A stretch of DNA of 64,000 bases, from the NCBI RefSeq assembly GCF_900130055.1, contig NZ_FQXU01000013.1, positions 55,628 through 119,627 of the forward strand, in the 5' to 3' direction. The first letter of the stretch is position 1; every line of letters begins with the position of its first letter. The notes beneath the pieces are model-generated. The model saw only the letters and a list, made by a program, of their open reading frames with translations. It was not told where the DNA came from and searched no databases. This DNA is from Clostridium intestinale DSM 6191. GTDB taxonomy: Bacteria > Bacillota > Clostridia > Clostridiales > Clostridiaceae. The position numbers were made by a program, and so were the translations under genes. Below, piece after piece: positions 9,431-16,112 of the stretch.

Positions 9431-9494
9431 ATTTTGTATCACATTATGGATTTTTTGAGTAAACTAATAGTGTATTAATTTACTGGAGATAAGA

Positions 9495-10007
9495 ATGTGG
9501 GAAGAACTTACAAAGGAATTAGATAAATTATCCCCAAAGGAAATGTCTGCTCAATATCATTTTTTAGGTGAAGGTATCGCAAGAAGAGTTTATGCTCTTG
9601 ATGACGAATATGTAATTAAAATTTCCAAGGGTATAGATGGCTTTTATCAAAATTCTGTAGAAAATTATGTTTTTCAAAATGCTTCAAGTAATCTGAAAAC
9701 TATATTATGCCCAATAGAATACTTTACTCCAAAACATATAGTTATGAGGAGAGCTACACCTATGTCTTTTTTTACTAAAACAAAATATATAAACATTAGT
9801 AATTTTACAGGATACTCACATATTAAAGATTATCTTGATACTTTAACAGATAAATTCTATCTTTTAGAGGAAGATTTATATTCCCCTACCTCATGGGGAT
9901 TCCTTGATAATAGCTTACGTTTAATTGATTATGGTTGTACTAGTAATTATGGTGATTATTATTATGATTTTGTCTTTACCTTAGATAAGCTTGATAACTT
10001 TTGGTAA
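9495..10007 (+). CDS. Small kinase-like protein (170 aa), function unknown
   Basis: Resembles a minimal protein-kinase/phosphotransferase fold. Residues 26-45 read FLGEGIARRVYALDDEYVIKI, like a glycine-rich loop followed by the VxK strand. Near the C-terminus, SWGFLDNSLRLIDYGC looks like a catalytic-loop/DFG-type segment. The HRD-like catalytic loop is not clear, so it may be a degenerate kinase or an uncharacterised antibiotic/sugar phosphotransferase relative. Ribosome site CTGGAG precedes the ATG. Its end meets the convergent gene 10030-10602 across a shared hairpin. No named family can be given with confidence. Confidence 0.6.
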   Translation: MWEELTKELDKLSPKEMSAQYHFLGEGIARRVYALDDEYVIKISKGIDGFYQNSVENYVFQNASSNLKTILCPIEYFTPKHIVMRRATPMSFFTKTKYINISNFTGYSHIKDYLDTLTDKFYLLEEDLYSPTSWGFLDNSLRLIDYGCTSNYGDYYYDFVFTLDKLDNFW

Positions 10008-10031
10008 AAAGAGGATCTAAAACATCCTCTT
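10005..10031 (-). terminator. Terminator between convergent genes
   Basis: Hairpin arms AAGAGGAT and ATCCTCTT; on the minus strand it is followed by TTTTTACC, so it best serves the gene at 10030-10602 and overlaps the end of the kinase-like gene. Confidence 0.7.
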
Positions 10032-10602
10032 ATATTCCCAAAGGTATTTTTCCTGATAAAAGAGGTTCACCACTTCTTTGTACATCTGGAAAATTATTTA
10101 TATATTTTAATCCAAGTTCATATCCACGTCCCCAATATTCATCTGATATATCAATTTTTTTCCTTTCGATAATTTCCATATCCTCAGATAAAAAATCTGC
10201 TATATTAGGTGTAAATCCTACCCATAATCCTTTTGGATTCTCACCTGGCATAATATCGTTGTCATATTCATTTCCATTTTTATAAGTATTTAATGAAAGT
10301 AGTTTTGATCCAATAGTAAGTTTGTATTCATTAATTAAATCTTTTGGAAAAGCTAAAATAGCTACACAATCTAAGTCATCTGAGTAAGCTGCTACTAAAA
10401 ATGGATTTAATGAAACAACTATGGCTGGCTGGGGAAATCCACTTTTTATAATTTTTTTAAGCGTTTTTATTCTATACTTATTATATATTCTTTTATAAAA
10501 AGGTTTGTCTTTAAACAAATCTTCTCTTAATATTTGTAGTTTTCTCATGGATAAATTTATATCCATATTTATATCTCCATAATAATAATTTTTGTAACTC
10601 AT
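10030..10602 (-). CDS. Uncharacterised cytoplasmic protein (190 aa)
   Basis: Not recognised. There is no signal peptide or membrane segment. The N-terminal third is basic (RKLQILREDLFKDKPFYKRIYNKYRIKTLKK). The middle is a mixed alpha/beta stretch (QPAIVVSLNPFLVAAYSDDLDCVAILAFP) and the C-terminal part carries EYWGRGYELGLKYI. The AAYSDD-CVAILAFP segment resembles a strand-turn-strand of an alpha/beta domain, but no active-site motif stands out. Strong ribosome site (AGGAGGTAG), single gene, convergent with the kinase-like gene. Confidence 0.7.
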   Translation of the reverse strand: MSYKNYYYGDINMDINLSMRKLQILREDLFKDKPFYKRIYNKYRIKTLKKIIKSGFPQPAIVVSLNPFLVAAYSDDLDCVAILAFPKDLINEYKLTIGSKLLSLNTYKNGNEYDNDIMPGENPKGLWVGFTPNIADFLSEDMEIIERKKIDISDEYWGRGYELGLKYINNFPDVQRSGEPLLSGKIPLGI

Positions 10603-10758
10603 CCATCTACCTCCTACACATATAGGTTCTCTTAAATATATCTTATCACACTTTACATATTTTGGAAATAAATTGTAATTTTAATCTACTATTTCATTAG
10701 AATAATTTCAATTTGTTTTTCTTATAATAAATTTAATGTCTTTGATGAGGTGAATGTT

Positions 10759-11658
10759 ATGAATAATAAAGTGTATGCTAAAGATATACATATTTCTAAA
10801 TCAATTATTAAGTCAACTTTTATGATAATTAGAAAACTATATAAGGATGGTAAAAAAGATATTATTATTTTAGGAGATAGTTCTGGAGATTTTAAAGCAT
10901 CTATAGTTGCAAATACAAGTTTAGAATTAGGAATGGTTTTGAAAGTTAAAGGAAAATATACTTCTATTTTCGAAGTTTCAGAATATGAAATTGAAAATAA
11001 TCCAGATTTAGATATATTTTTGCCTAAATATAATGGTGATATATCTAATCTTTTAGATGAGATTGAGAAAATTTCTTTAGAAGAATTTAAAAGCAAAGAT
11101 GTTTTAACTTTAAATGAATTTTTCTTTAAGGATCAGGAATTTTTAGATATGTTTAAATCAGGCATAGGTGGAGTCTCTCAACATCATAACTATCGTGGTG
11201 GCCTTGCAGAACATACTTTAGGGGTTATGAAACTAACTAAACATCTTGCATATAGCTATAGAATAAGGCGTAAAGAAATTGCTATATTAGGGGCTAAGCT
11301 TCACGATATTGGTAAAATATATGAATTTTATCATGATTCTCCCTTTAGATATAGTTTAAGAGGAGAAATGGAAGGACATATAGTTATAGGCACTCAAATG
11401 GTTGAAAAGGCCTTTAACGAACAACCTACTCTTTATACTGAGGAATTTAAAGCAAGAATAAAAGCCTGCATAGTCCAACATCATGGAAAATTAGAGTATG
11501 GTTCACCTAGGGAACCTAAAACAGAAGAAGCCTTGATTTTAAGTATTGCTGATAACATAGATGCTACCATGAATAAGGTTCAGCAGATTAGAGATATTAC
11601 TCCCGAAGGTAGTTGGTCAGAGTATGATAAAAGAATTAACAGCAAATTGTTTTTATAG
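10759..11658 (+). CDS. YhaM-type 3'-5' exoribonuclease (OB fold + HD domain)
   Basis: About 299 residues from the ATG at 10759 (GAGG 8 bases upstream; a GTG at 10750 sits inside the ribosome site). The N-terminal ~100 residues form an OB-fold-like nucleic-acid-binding domain. This is followed by an HD phosphohydrolase domain with HHNYRGGLAEHTLGV and the metal-binding LGAKLHDIGKI, then IVQHHGKLEYGSPREPKTEEALILSIADNID. This arrangement is that of YhaM/Cbf1 nucleases, which degrade RNA and single-stranded DNA 3'-5'. Monocistronic, with a strong terminator. Confidence 0.88.
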   Translation: MNNKVYAKDIHISKSIIKSTFMIIRKLYKDGKKDIIILGDSSGDFKASIVANTSLELGMVLKVKGKYTSIFEVSEYEIENNPDLDIFLPKYNGDISNLLDEIEKISLEEFKSKDVLTLNEFFFKDQEFLDMFKSGIGGVSQHHNYRGGLAEHTLGVMKLTKHLAYSYRIRRKEIAILGAKLHDIGKIYEFYHDSPFRYSLRGEMEGHIVIGTQMVEKAFNEQPTLYTEEFKARIKACIVQHHGKLEYGSPREPKTEEALILSIADNIDATMNKVQQIRDITPEGSWSEYDKRINSKLFL

Positions 11659-11662
11659 AAAT

Positions 11663-11698
11663 AAGGTATTCCTCACAAGTTTAGGAATACCTTTTAAA
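11663..11698 (+). terminator. Rho-independent terminator
   Basis: Arms AAGGTATTCCT and AGGAATACCTT with a 9-base loop and a T run, directly after the YhaM-type gene. Confidence 0.88.
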
Positions 11699-11703
11699 AA
11701 GTT

Positions 11704-11871
11704 TCACAGTTTTTTAAAGAACTTTATTACTGCTGTCATGAAAAGTCCTGCCACTAAAAATAATTGTAAAAACTTTTTAACCTCTAAATTGGTGGTAAAA
11801 ATGGAACCAATTAAAATTCCTATAAAAAGAATAATCATTAGAATAAATCTAAAAGTTTTAATGATTATCAC
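11704..11871 (-). CDS. Small two-helix membrane protein (55 aa)
   Basis: A minus-strand frame from a GTG at 11871 to TGA at 11704. The protein has two hydrophobic helices, RFILMIILFIGILIG and FLQLFLVAGLFMTAVI, separated by a short polar loop TTNLEVKK, and ends in KFFKKL. The hydrophobic-loop-hydrophobic pattern and basic flanks are typical of small clostridial membrane proteins. The start is uncertain: an AGGTAGGTG ribosome-like sequence overlaps the GTG, and initiation at the downstream ATT is also conceivable. The overlapping plus-strand frame is basic and compositionally poor, so the minus reading is preferred. Confidence 0.5.
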   Translation of the reverse strand: MIIIKTFRFILMIILFIGILIGSIFTTNLEVKKFLQLFLVAGLFMTAVIKFFKKL

Positions 11872-12084
11872 CTACCTAAAAGAAATACTATAGTAAATCT
11901 TTAATATTTTATTCCTTATTACAATATATTCAACTGCTTCTAAATTCTCGCCATAATTCAAAAGAGATTTAATAAATCTAAAACTTTAAACCTCGCAAAA
12001 ATGAACTTCTTAATGAATTTTTCATTTTAACTATGGATTTTTTTGAATTTATATCATATACTAGTTATGGATAGTGAAGTGTTT

Positions 12085-12270
12085 CATTTATCTACATAAA
12101 TACAGTATATATATTTAATTTTATATATACAGCTTTAAATGGAAAATTTTAATATTTTCCTATATTATTCGATACTATTCATTTCATTTCGGCACAAAAT
12201 GAAATATTAGTATATAGATTTACCCTTCATCATTTAGAAAGGCTTGTTTACCCCAAGCCTTTCTTATATT
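12085..12270 (+). ncRNA. Possible small RNA: three hairpins and a terminator
   Basis: No coding frame covers this stretch, but hairpins follow one another: GTATATATA/TATATATAC (12105-12130), GGAAAAT/ATTTTCC (12141-12160) and ATTTCATTT/AAATGAAAT (12181-12205). A terminator-like hairpin follows at 12236-12264. The orientation and 5' end are guesses; a weak TTGAAT-17-TATGGA promoter-like pair stands just upstream. AT-rich hairpins can arise by chance, so confidence is low. Confidence 0.3.
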
Positions 12271-12272
12271 TT
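12236..12272. terminator. Terminator-like hairpin
   Basis: Perfect 11-bp stem AGAAAGGCTTG / CAAGCCTTTCT with a 7-base loop, followed on the plus strand by TATATTTTG. It would end transcripts from the gene-free stretch 11.9-12.2 kb. Confidence 0.6.
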
Positions 12273-12363
12273 GCCCAAAATTTCTTTTTTAGGTTATAAC
12301 TCCTTATGATATTTTCTTAATATTTATTAATACTAATAAAGAATGAAATAAGGAGGTGTAGCT

Positions 12364-12519
12364 ATGAAAAATGATAATAAAAGAACTTTTACTAAAGAAA
12401 ATGCTTTAAGAAATGGAACTAAAACTCGAGATCAATGGTCTAAAAATCAAATTTCTCAGACTATAGAGGAACCTGGCAAAAATGACAGTTATGTTGAAGC
12501 TAAAAAAAGAGGTTTTTAA
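12364..12519 (+). CDS. Small hydrophilic protein (51 aa)
   Basis: Starts at an ATG preceded by an excellent ribosome site, AAGGAGGTG at 7 bases, and encodes MKNDNKRTFTKENALRNGTK..., ending YVEAKKRGF. The product is very polar (Lys/Asn/Glu/Thr), with no membrane segment or cysteine, and of a size and composition seen among small spore or stress proteins; this is only a resemblance. It lies directly upstream of the structured RNA at 12571. The strong ribosome site is the best argument that it is real. Confidence 0.65.
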   Translation: MKNDNKRTFTKENALRNGTKTRDQWSKNQISQTIEEPGKNDSYVEAKKRGF

Positions 12520-12559
12520 TTCCTTAACTTACCAGAATATAAAAACCAATTTAGGTTAA

Positions 12560-12565
12560 TATAAT
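12560..12565 (+). promoter_or_regulatory. -10 box for the structured RNA
   Basis: Perfect TATAAT six bases before the GG that opens the closing helix of the RNA at 12571. No good -35 hexamer is visible at 16-18 bases, so it may depend on an activator or on another contact. Confidence 0.5.
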
Positions 12566-12570
12566 ATCAA

Positions 12571-12940
12571 GGAACAAATAGTGATTAAGCCAATACTTAA
12601 ATAATTCTTTTAGATTTATTTAAGCTTGCTAGAATTAAGTATAAATTTATACTTAATTCTAGTGAATTCTATATGGTTAGGAAAAGTGTTTTTGTAGTCG
12701 GAAACTAAAACTTCTTATTATACTAATATTCCAACTTATCATATAGGGTTTAGCTAACATCATATAAGGTGTTGTAATGATATTATATAGCCGTAAGGTT
12801 ATATAAGGTTGTGTAGATATTTTATGTGGTGGAACGACTCATTGTTATAGGTAGTGATTTATTTGTATTTAGTCGAAAGATTATCTATGTATAATAAATT
12901 ATTTATAATGGTGTTAGTTTAATCCTATTTGTTCTTTTTC
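12571..12940 (+). ncRNA. Large structured noncoding RNA (~370 nt), class not recognised
   Basis: A gene-sized segment without coding frame that folds convincingly by eye. The closing helix P1 pairs 12572-12590 with 12917-12934: 18 bp, starting GAACAAATAG with CTATTTGTTC, with one bulged U. It is followed at once by TTTTT. Inside are P2 (CTTAAATAA/TTATTTAAG, 12596-12624) and P3 (a 34-base perfect palindrome, 12629-12662). P4 is a long interrupted stem (CTATATG-GTT-GGAA with TTCC-AAC-CATATAG, 12669-12746) that encloses a TAGT/ACTA hairpin. P5 is AACATC/GGTGTT (12756-12773). P6 is TATATAGCC with a GTAA tetraloop (12783-12806). P7-P9 are TAGATA/TATCTA, CGACT/AGTCG and CATT/AGTG (12813-12888). A TATAAT box 6 bases upstream places the 5' end exactly at P1. 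RNase P, tmRNA, SRP and 6S signatures are absent. Confidence 0.65.
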
Positions 12941-12966
12941 TATTAAATTAAAAGAAGGTGTAAACA

Positions 12967-13134
12967 TTGAGAAAATCAAATAAAGTTAAAGATAGTGATA
13001 GTTTTAAAACTGTATATAAAGAAAAAATTCATGATGAAAAAGGTACCTACATAAGTGAAGTTCAAGAATTCAATAAACCTGAAGATTATGACAAAGCATT
13101 TAAACAATATTATCCTAATGATAAAGAAATTTAA
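12967..13134 (+). CDS. Small hydrophilic protein (55 aa) downstream of the structured RNA
   Basis: TTG start at 12967 with ribosome site GAAGGTG six bases upstream. The product begins MRKSNKVKDSDSFKTVYKEK and ends YYPNDKEI; it is highly charged, lysine- and aspartate-rich, without membrane segment or cysteine. No family recognised. It begins 26 bases after the U-run of the structured RNA and ends just before a strong terminator. It could be expressed by read-through of the RNA or from its own promoter. The defined ribosome site and clean end before a terminator support it. Confidence 0.6.
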   Translation: MRKSNKVKDSDSFKTVYKEKIHDEKGTYISEVQEFNKPEDYDKAFKQYYPNDKEI

Positions 13135-13138
13135 AAAA

Positions 13139-13188
13139 TAAAGTTGTTGCAAATCATTAAAAAATAAATTTGCAACAACTTTTTTCTA
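13139..13188. terminator. Terminator, long hairpin
   Basis: 13-bp arms AAGTTGTTGCAAA and TTTGCAACAACTT around a 15-base loop, followed by a T run on the plus strand; it also ends against the convergent alpha/beta hydrolase gene. Confidence 0.88.
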
Positions 13189-14001
13189 TTAATCTTGTAA
13201 TAAAAATTCTGTAAATTTTTTATTAAACTCATTTAATTCATCATAAAAGATACCATGTCCACTATTTTCAAAGGTATATAAAACTGATTTATTAATACCC
13301 TTCTTCATTTCTAACGCAAGTTCGTAAGGGCAAACCTTATCTTTTTTTCCATGAAAAATTCCAGTTGGAACATCTATATTTTTTAAATCATTCCTTAAAT
13401 CTTCGTCTCTTAAGGATACAGCTGTTTTTATTGTTGAATAGTTCTCCCCCTCTAGACCAAGACCATTAAACCAAGCTCTAAAATTAGGAGTAACTTCTGT
13501 ATTAAAAAATATTTTTCCAAACTCACTTATCATTTCAGGTCTATTTTCATAAGTGTCTAAAATTAACTTATTTACTTCCTCTATACTTTTCCCATAAGGA
13601 TAGTCTTCTCTTTTCGTAAACACAGGAGCCGCTGCTGATAATAAAGCCAGTTTTTTTACTCTGCTTTTTTTATATCTAGATAGATATCTTATTGCTATAG
13701 CCCCTCCCATTGAAAATCCTACTAAGGTTATATTTCTAATGTTCAACTCTTCTATAACAAATCTAATATCATCAGCTAATCTATTATAACAATATCCATG
13801 CCAAGGTTTATCAGAGTTTCCGAAACCTCTTAAGTCTATAGCAACACATCTAAAATTATAATTAGGTAGAAAATTTAATTGATACTCAAACATCTTATGA
13901 TTTACTGGCCATCCATGAATAAAAACTATAGCATCTTCATACCCTGGATTCAAGTCTTTGACATATAATTTCACTCTATCTTCAACTTCCACAAAATGCA
14001 T
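13189..14001 (-). CDS. Alpha/beta-fold hydrolase (esterase/haloperoxidase-like)
   Basis: A 270-residue cytosolic alpha/beta hydrolase. The HGWP motif (residues 29-32) forms the oxyanion side, the nucleophile is S97 in GFSMGG, the acid lies in HGKKDKVCP and the catalytic histidine is in NSGHGIFYDE near the C-terminus. The lengths and motifs fit the cofactor-free haloperoxidase/aryl esterase/enol-lactonase group; the substrate cannot be inferred. Single gene, not obviously linked to the GNAT genes upstream. Confidence 0.9.
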   Translation of the reverse strand: MHFVEVEDRVKLYVKDLNPGYEDAIVFIHGWPVNHKMFEYQLNFLPNYNFRCVAIDLRGFGNSDKPWHGYCYNRLADDIRFVIEELNIRNITLVGFSMGGAIAIRYLSRYKKSRVKKLALLSAAAPVFTKREDYPYGKSIEEVNKLILDTYENRPEMISEFGKIFFNTEVTPNFRAWFNGLGLEGENYSTIKTAVSLRDEDLRNDLKNIDVPTGIFHGKKDKVCPYELALEMKKGINKSVLYTFENSGHGIFYDELNEFNKKFTEFLLQD

Positions 14002-14073
14002 TGTTATAGCTCTCCTAAGTATTTATATTCATATATACTTTATGTAATAAATAGATAAATTAGACCAATTTAT

Positions 14074-14802
14074 CTATTTAATCCTATACCAATATTTATA
14101 TATTTCTTTAAAACCAATTTTCTTATATAGATTGATTGCGGAGATATTGTTATCTACTACCTGCAAATAAGCCTTTTCTCCTCCATTATCTTTCGCTTTT
14201 CTAAGAGTAGCTTTTATTAATTTTTCTCCTAATCCTTTATTTCTATGATTTTCATCAACAATTACATCAAAAATACCTACGTGATTTCTTTCTAAAACAC
14301 CTAATGTGCATCCAACAACTTTATCTTCATCTAATATTGAAACAAAGAATTTCTCAGAAATTATATTGTTAAACATTTTTTCTATAGTATTTTTATTTTC
14401 TTCACTTAACTTATTTAACTTACAGAATGCCTCTAACCATCCCCCATTAAAATCATCTTCTATTTTTATGTTATGAGAAACTTCAAAGTCACTCTCTTCT
14501 ATATCAAGAGTCTGAAATCTAGTAATATCTTTTACTAAATAACCCTTTGATTCTAGTATTTTATCTAGGTTATTAGGAAAAATCTTGGGTGTTATCTTAA
14601 AAACAATAGGTATATTTTTCTCCTTAAAGATTTTTTCACATTCTTCTATTTTATCGTGTATATTTTCATTAGAAAAATATACAGGATTTATGGAATTAGC
14701 CCTTTTTGTGTATCCATTCGCAAATCTTAAAATCCAACCATCATATAAAATGGTTTGTATCGCTGGCCAAGCATTCATTGATAACTCTTCTAAATATAAC
14801 AT
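14074..14802 (-). CDS. GNAT-family N-acetyltransferase
   Basis: A 242-residue protein whose C-terminal half is a GNAT domain: acetyl-CoA loop ENHRNKGLGEKLIKATL (Q/R-x-x-G-x-G/A equivalent) and the terminal NISAINLYKKIGF signature. The N-terminal ~120 residues (YDGWILRFANGYTKRANS) form a second, degenerate GNAT-like half seen in small-molecule acetyltransferases of this group. Its start is one base after the stop of the upstream GNAT gene, so translation is coupled. Substrate unknown. Confidence 0.88.
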   Translation of the reverse strand: MLYLEELSMNAWPAIQTILYDGWILRFANGYTKRANSINPVYFSNENIHDKIEECEKIFKEKNIPIVFKITPKIFPNNLDKILESKGYLVKDITRFQTLDIEESDFEVSHNIKIEDDFNGGWLEAFCKLNKLSEENKNTIEKMFNNIISEKFFVSILDEDKVVGCTLGVLERNHVGIFDVIVDENHRNKGLGEKLIKATLRKAKDNGGEKAYLQVVDNNISAINLYKKIGFKEIYKYWYRIK

Positions 14803-14803
14803 T

Positions 14804-15610
14804 TTACACCTCTTCTCTTTCCTTCTCTAATGCCATTGTCCATCTATCTATATTTTCAAATCCCAATCTGTGATAAATATTACCTGCTTTAGGGTTATCA
14901 TAAAATAAACATAAGCTTTTTCCCTCTTTTAATAAATCGTCACATAAACTAGATAAACATTTTGTAACATGTCCTTTTTTTCTATCCTCTTTTTTACATG
15001 CTACTCCAACTATCATAGCTGCTTTAGTACATTCAGCTGTACTTTGAGTAACCGCACATATTTCATCTTCTTCATTTTTCGAATAATATATTCTTGAAGT
15101 TTTGCTTCTTATATTTTCTGAAATTCTCTCTGGAGAATTTGTACTTATCGTATCAAACTCATCAATTGATAGTAATAAATCATAAACTTCCTTGGCATCT
15201 TTTTCTGTTGCTATAAAAACATTATTTTTATTATCACTTAATTTTCCCCTATTCTTTAACTCACAAAAGTTCATATATTTTACTTTAGGATCTTTTAAAA
15301 TATCTATAAACTTAACTACGATAGACTCTTTTCCTGAGATAATTTTACAACCATGAAAAGAATTTATTATTCTTTTAAATCCCTCTACATTGAAGTTTTT
15401 ATAGTTAAAATAAGGAACAAAACTTTCATGATATCTTAAAAGAATACCTACTAAATCATTGTTTTCATTAAAAGAACCCCATAATTCTTGAAAATCTTCA
15501 TCAAATCCATTATTCTCTATATCTCCAATTATAAATAAATTTATAGCAGGCTCCTCACTTAGAAAGTTTAATGAAATCTGTCTATCTGATTCCTTTAGTT
15601 TTCTTATCAT
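14804..15610 (-). CDS. GNAT-family N-acetyltransferase
   Basis: A 268-residue acetyltransferase. The N-terminal half (FLSEEPAINLFIIGDIENNGF, GILLRYHESFVPYF) is characteristic of a two-lobed GNAT subgroup. The C-terminal lobe has the CoA-binding VGVACKKEDRKKGHVTKCLSSL and ends with the FYDNPKAGNIYHRLGFE signature. It is upstream of, and coupled to, a second GNAT gene, suggesting two related substrates or a heteromer. Substrate unknown. Confidence 0.88.
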   Translation of the reverse strand: MIRKLKESDRQISLNFLSEEPAINLFIIGDIENNGFDEDFQELWGSFNENNDLVGILLRYHESFVPYFNYKNFNVEGFKRIINSFHGCKIISGKESIVVKFIDILKDPKVKYMNFCELKNRGKLSDNKNNVFIATEKDAKEVYDLLLSIDEFDTISTNSPERISENIRSKTSRIYYSKNEEDEICAVTQSTAECTKAAMIVGVACKKEDRKKGHVTKCLSSLCDDLLKEGKSLCLFYDNPKAGNIYHRLGFENIDRWTMALEKEREEV

Positions 15611-15766
15611 CCCATCTCCTCCAATGTTACAAATTTTTTCCTATTAGTATAGCTTAAGTTATTTTAATATAATTTTCAATAATAATTATCTATTTGTGTT
15701 ATATATTTTCAAACTTTGATAAAATATAATTATAATACAAGTCAAATATAATATGGAGGAATCATT

Positions 15767-16051
15767 ATGTATAAAAATGTAAAAGTAAAATTAAAAAAAG
15801 ATGTAACAAGCACTGACTTTTGGAGAGCTACTTATCATAGCGATTCTAATCTTGGTATAAGACTTGTTCATAATTTTGATACCATGAAAAAAAACTATAT
15901 GAAGGGCAAATTATATAAATATGGTTCTTTAGAGGTTGAAATACCTATGTCCTATTATAATAAACAAAATGAAACTATAGATTTTGATACTATAGAATAT
16001 GGCTATATTAAAGATGGAAAAAATATATGGGATATTGATGAATTAATTTAA
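15767..16051 (+). CDS. Uncharacterised 94-residue protein
   Basis: A small cytoplasmic protein of mixed charge with aromatic-rich beta-like strands (ATYHSDSNLGIRLVHNFD, YKYGSLEVEIPMSYY, DTIEYGYIKDGKNIWDIDEL). No signal, membrane segment or known motif. It has ribosome site TGGAGG and a strong terminator, so it is a credible single gene, divergent from the GNAT pair. Confidence 0.7.
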   Translation: MYKNVKVKLKKDVTSTDFWRATYHSDSNLGIRLVHNFDTMKKNYMKGKLYKYGSLEVEIPMSYYNKQNETIDFDTIEYGYIKDGKNIWDIDELI

Positions 16052-16067
16052 ATCCTAGAAATATAAA

Positions 16068-16106
16068 AAGGAACAAATATTCTTAAGTTCTATTTGTTCC
16101 TTTTTA
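16068..16106. terminator. Bidirectional terminator
   Basis: Arms GGAACAAATA and TATTTGTTCC flanked by A and T runs on both sides, between convergent genes ending at 16051 and 16113. The stem sequence matches the closing helix of the RNA at 12571. Confidence 0.88.
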
Positions 16107-16112
16107 TGATTT

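Noticed and set aside
11624..11893. Plus-strand frame of 89 codons after the YhaM-type gene
   Set aside because: It overlaps the end of that gene and its terminator, has no ribosome site, and its product is a run of Ile/Lys/Asn; the minus-strand two-helix protein is the better reading.
12571..12940. tmRNA, RNase P RNA, 6S RNA or SRP RNA
   Set aside because: None of their conserved strings were found (e.g. the tRNA-like ends of tmRNA or the GAGGAAAGTCC-type motif of RNase P).
12571..12940. Riboswitch leader for the 55-residue protein
   Set aside because: The closing helix plus U-run looks like a mature 3' end, the size is large for a riboswitch and no known aptamer motif is present; not excluded, but less likely than a stand-alone RNA.
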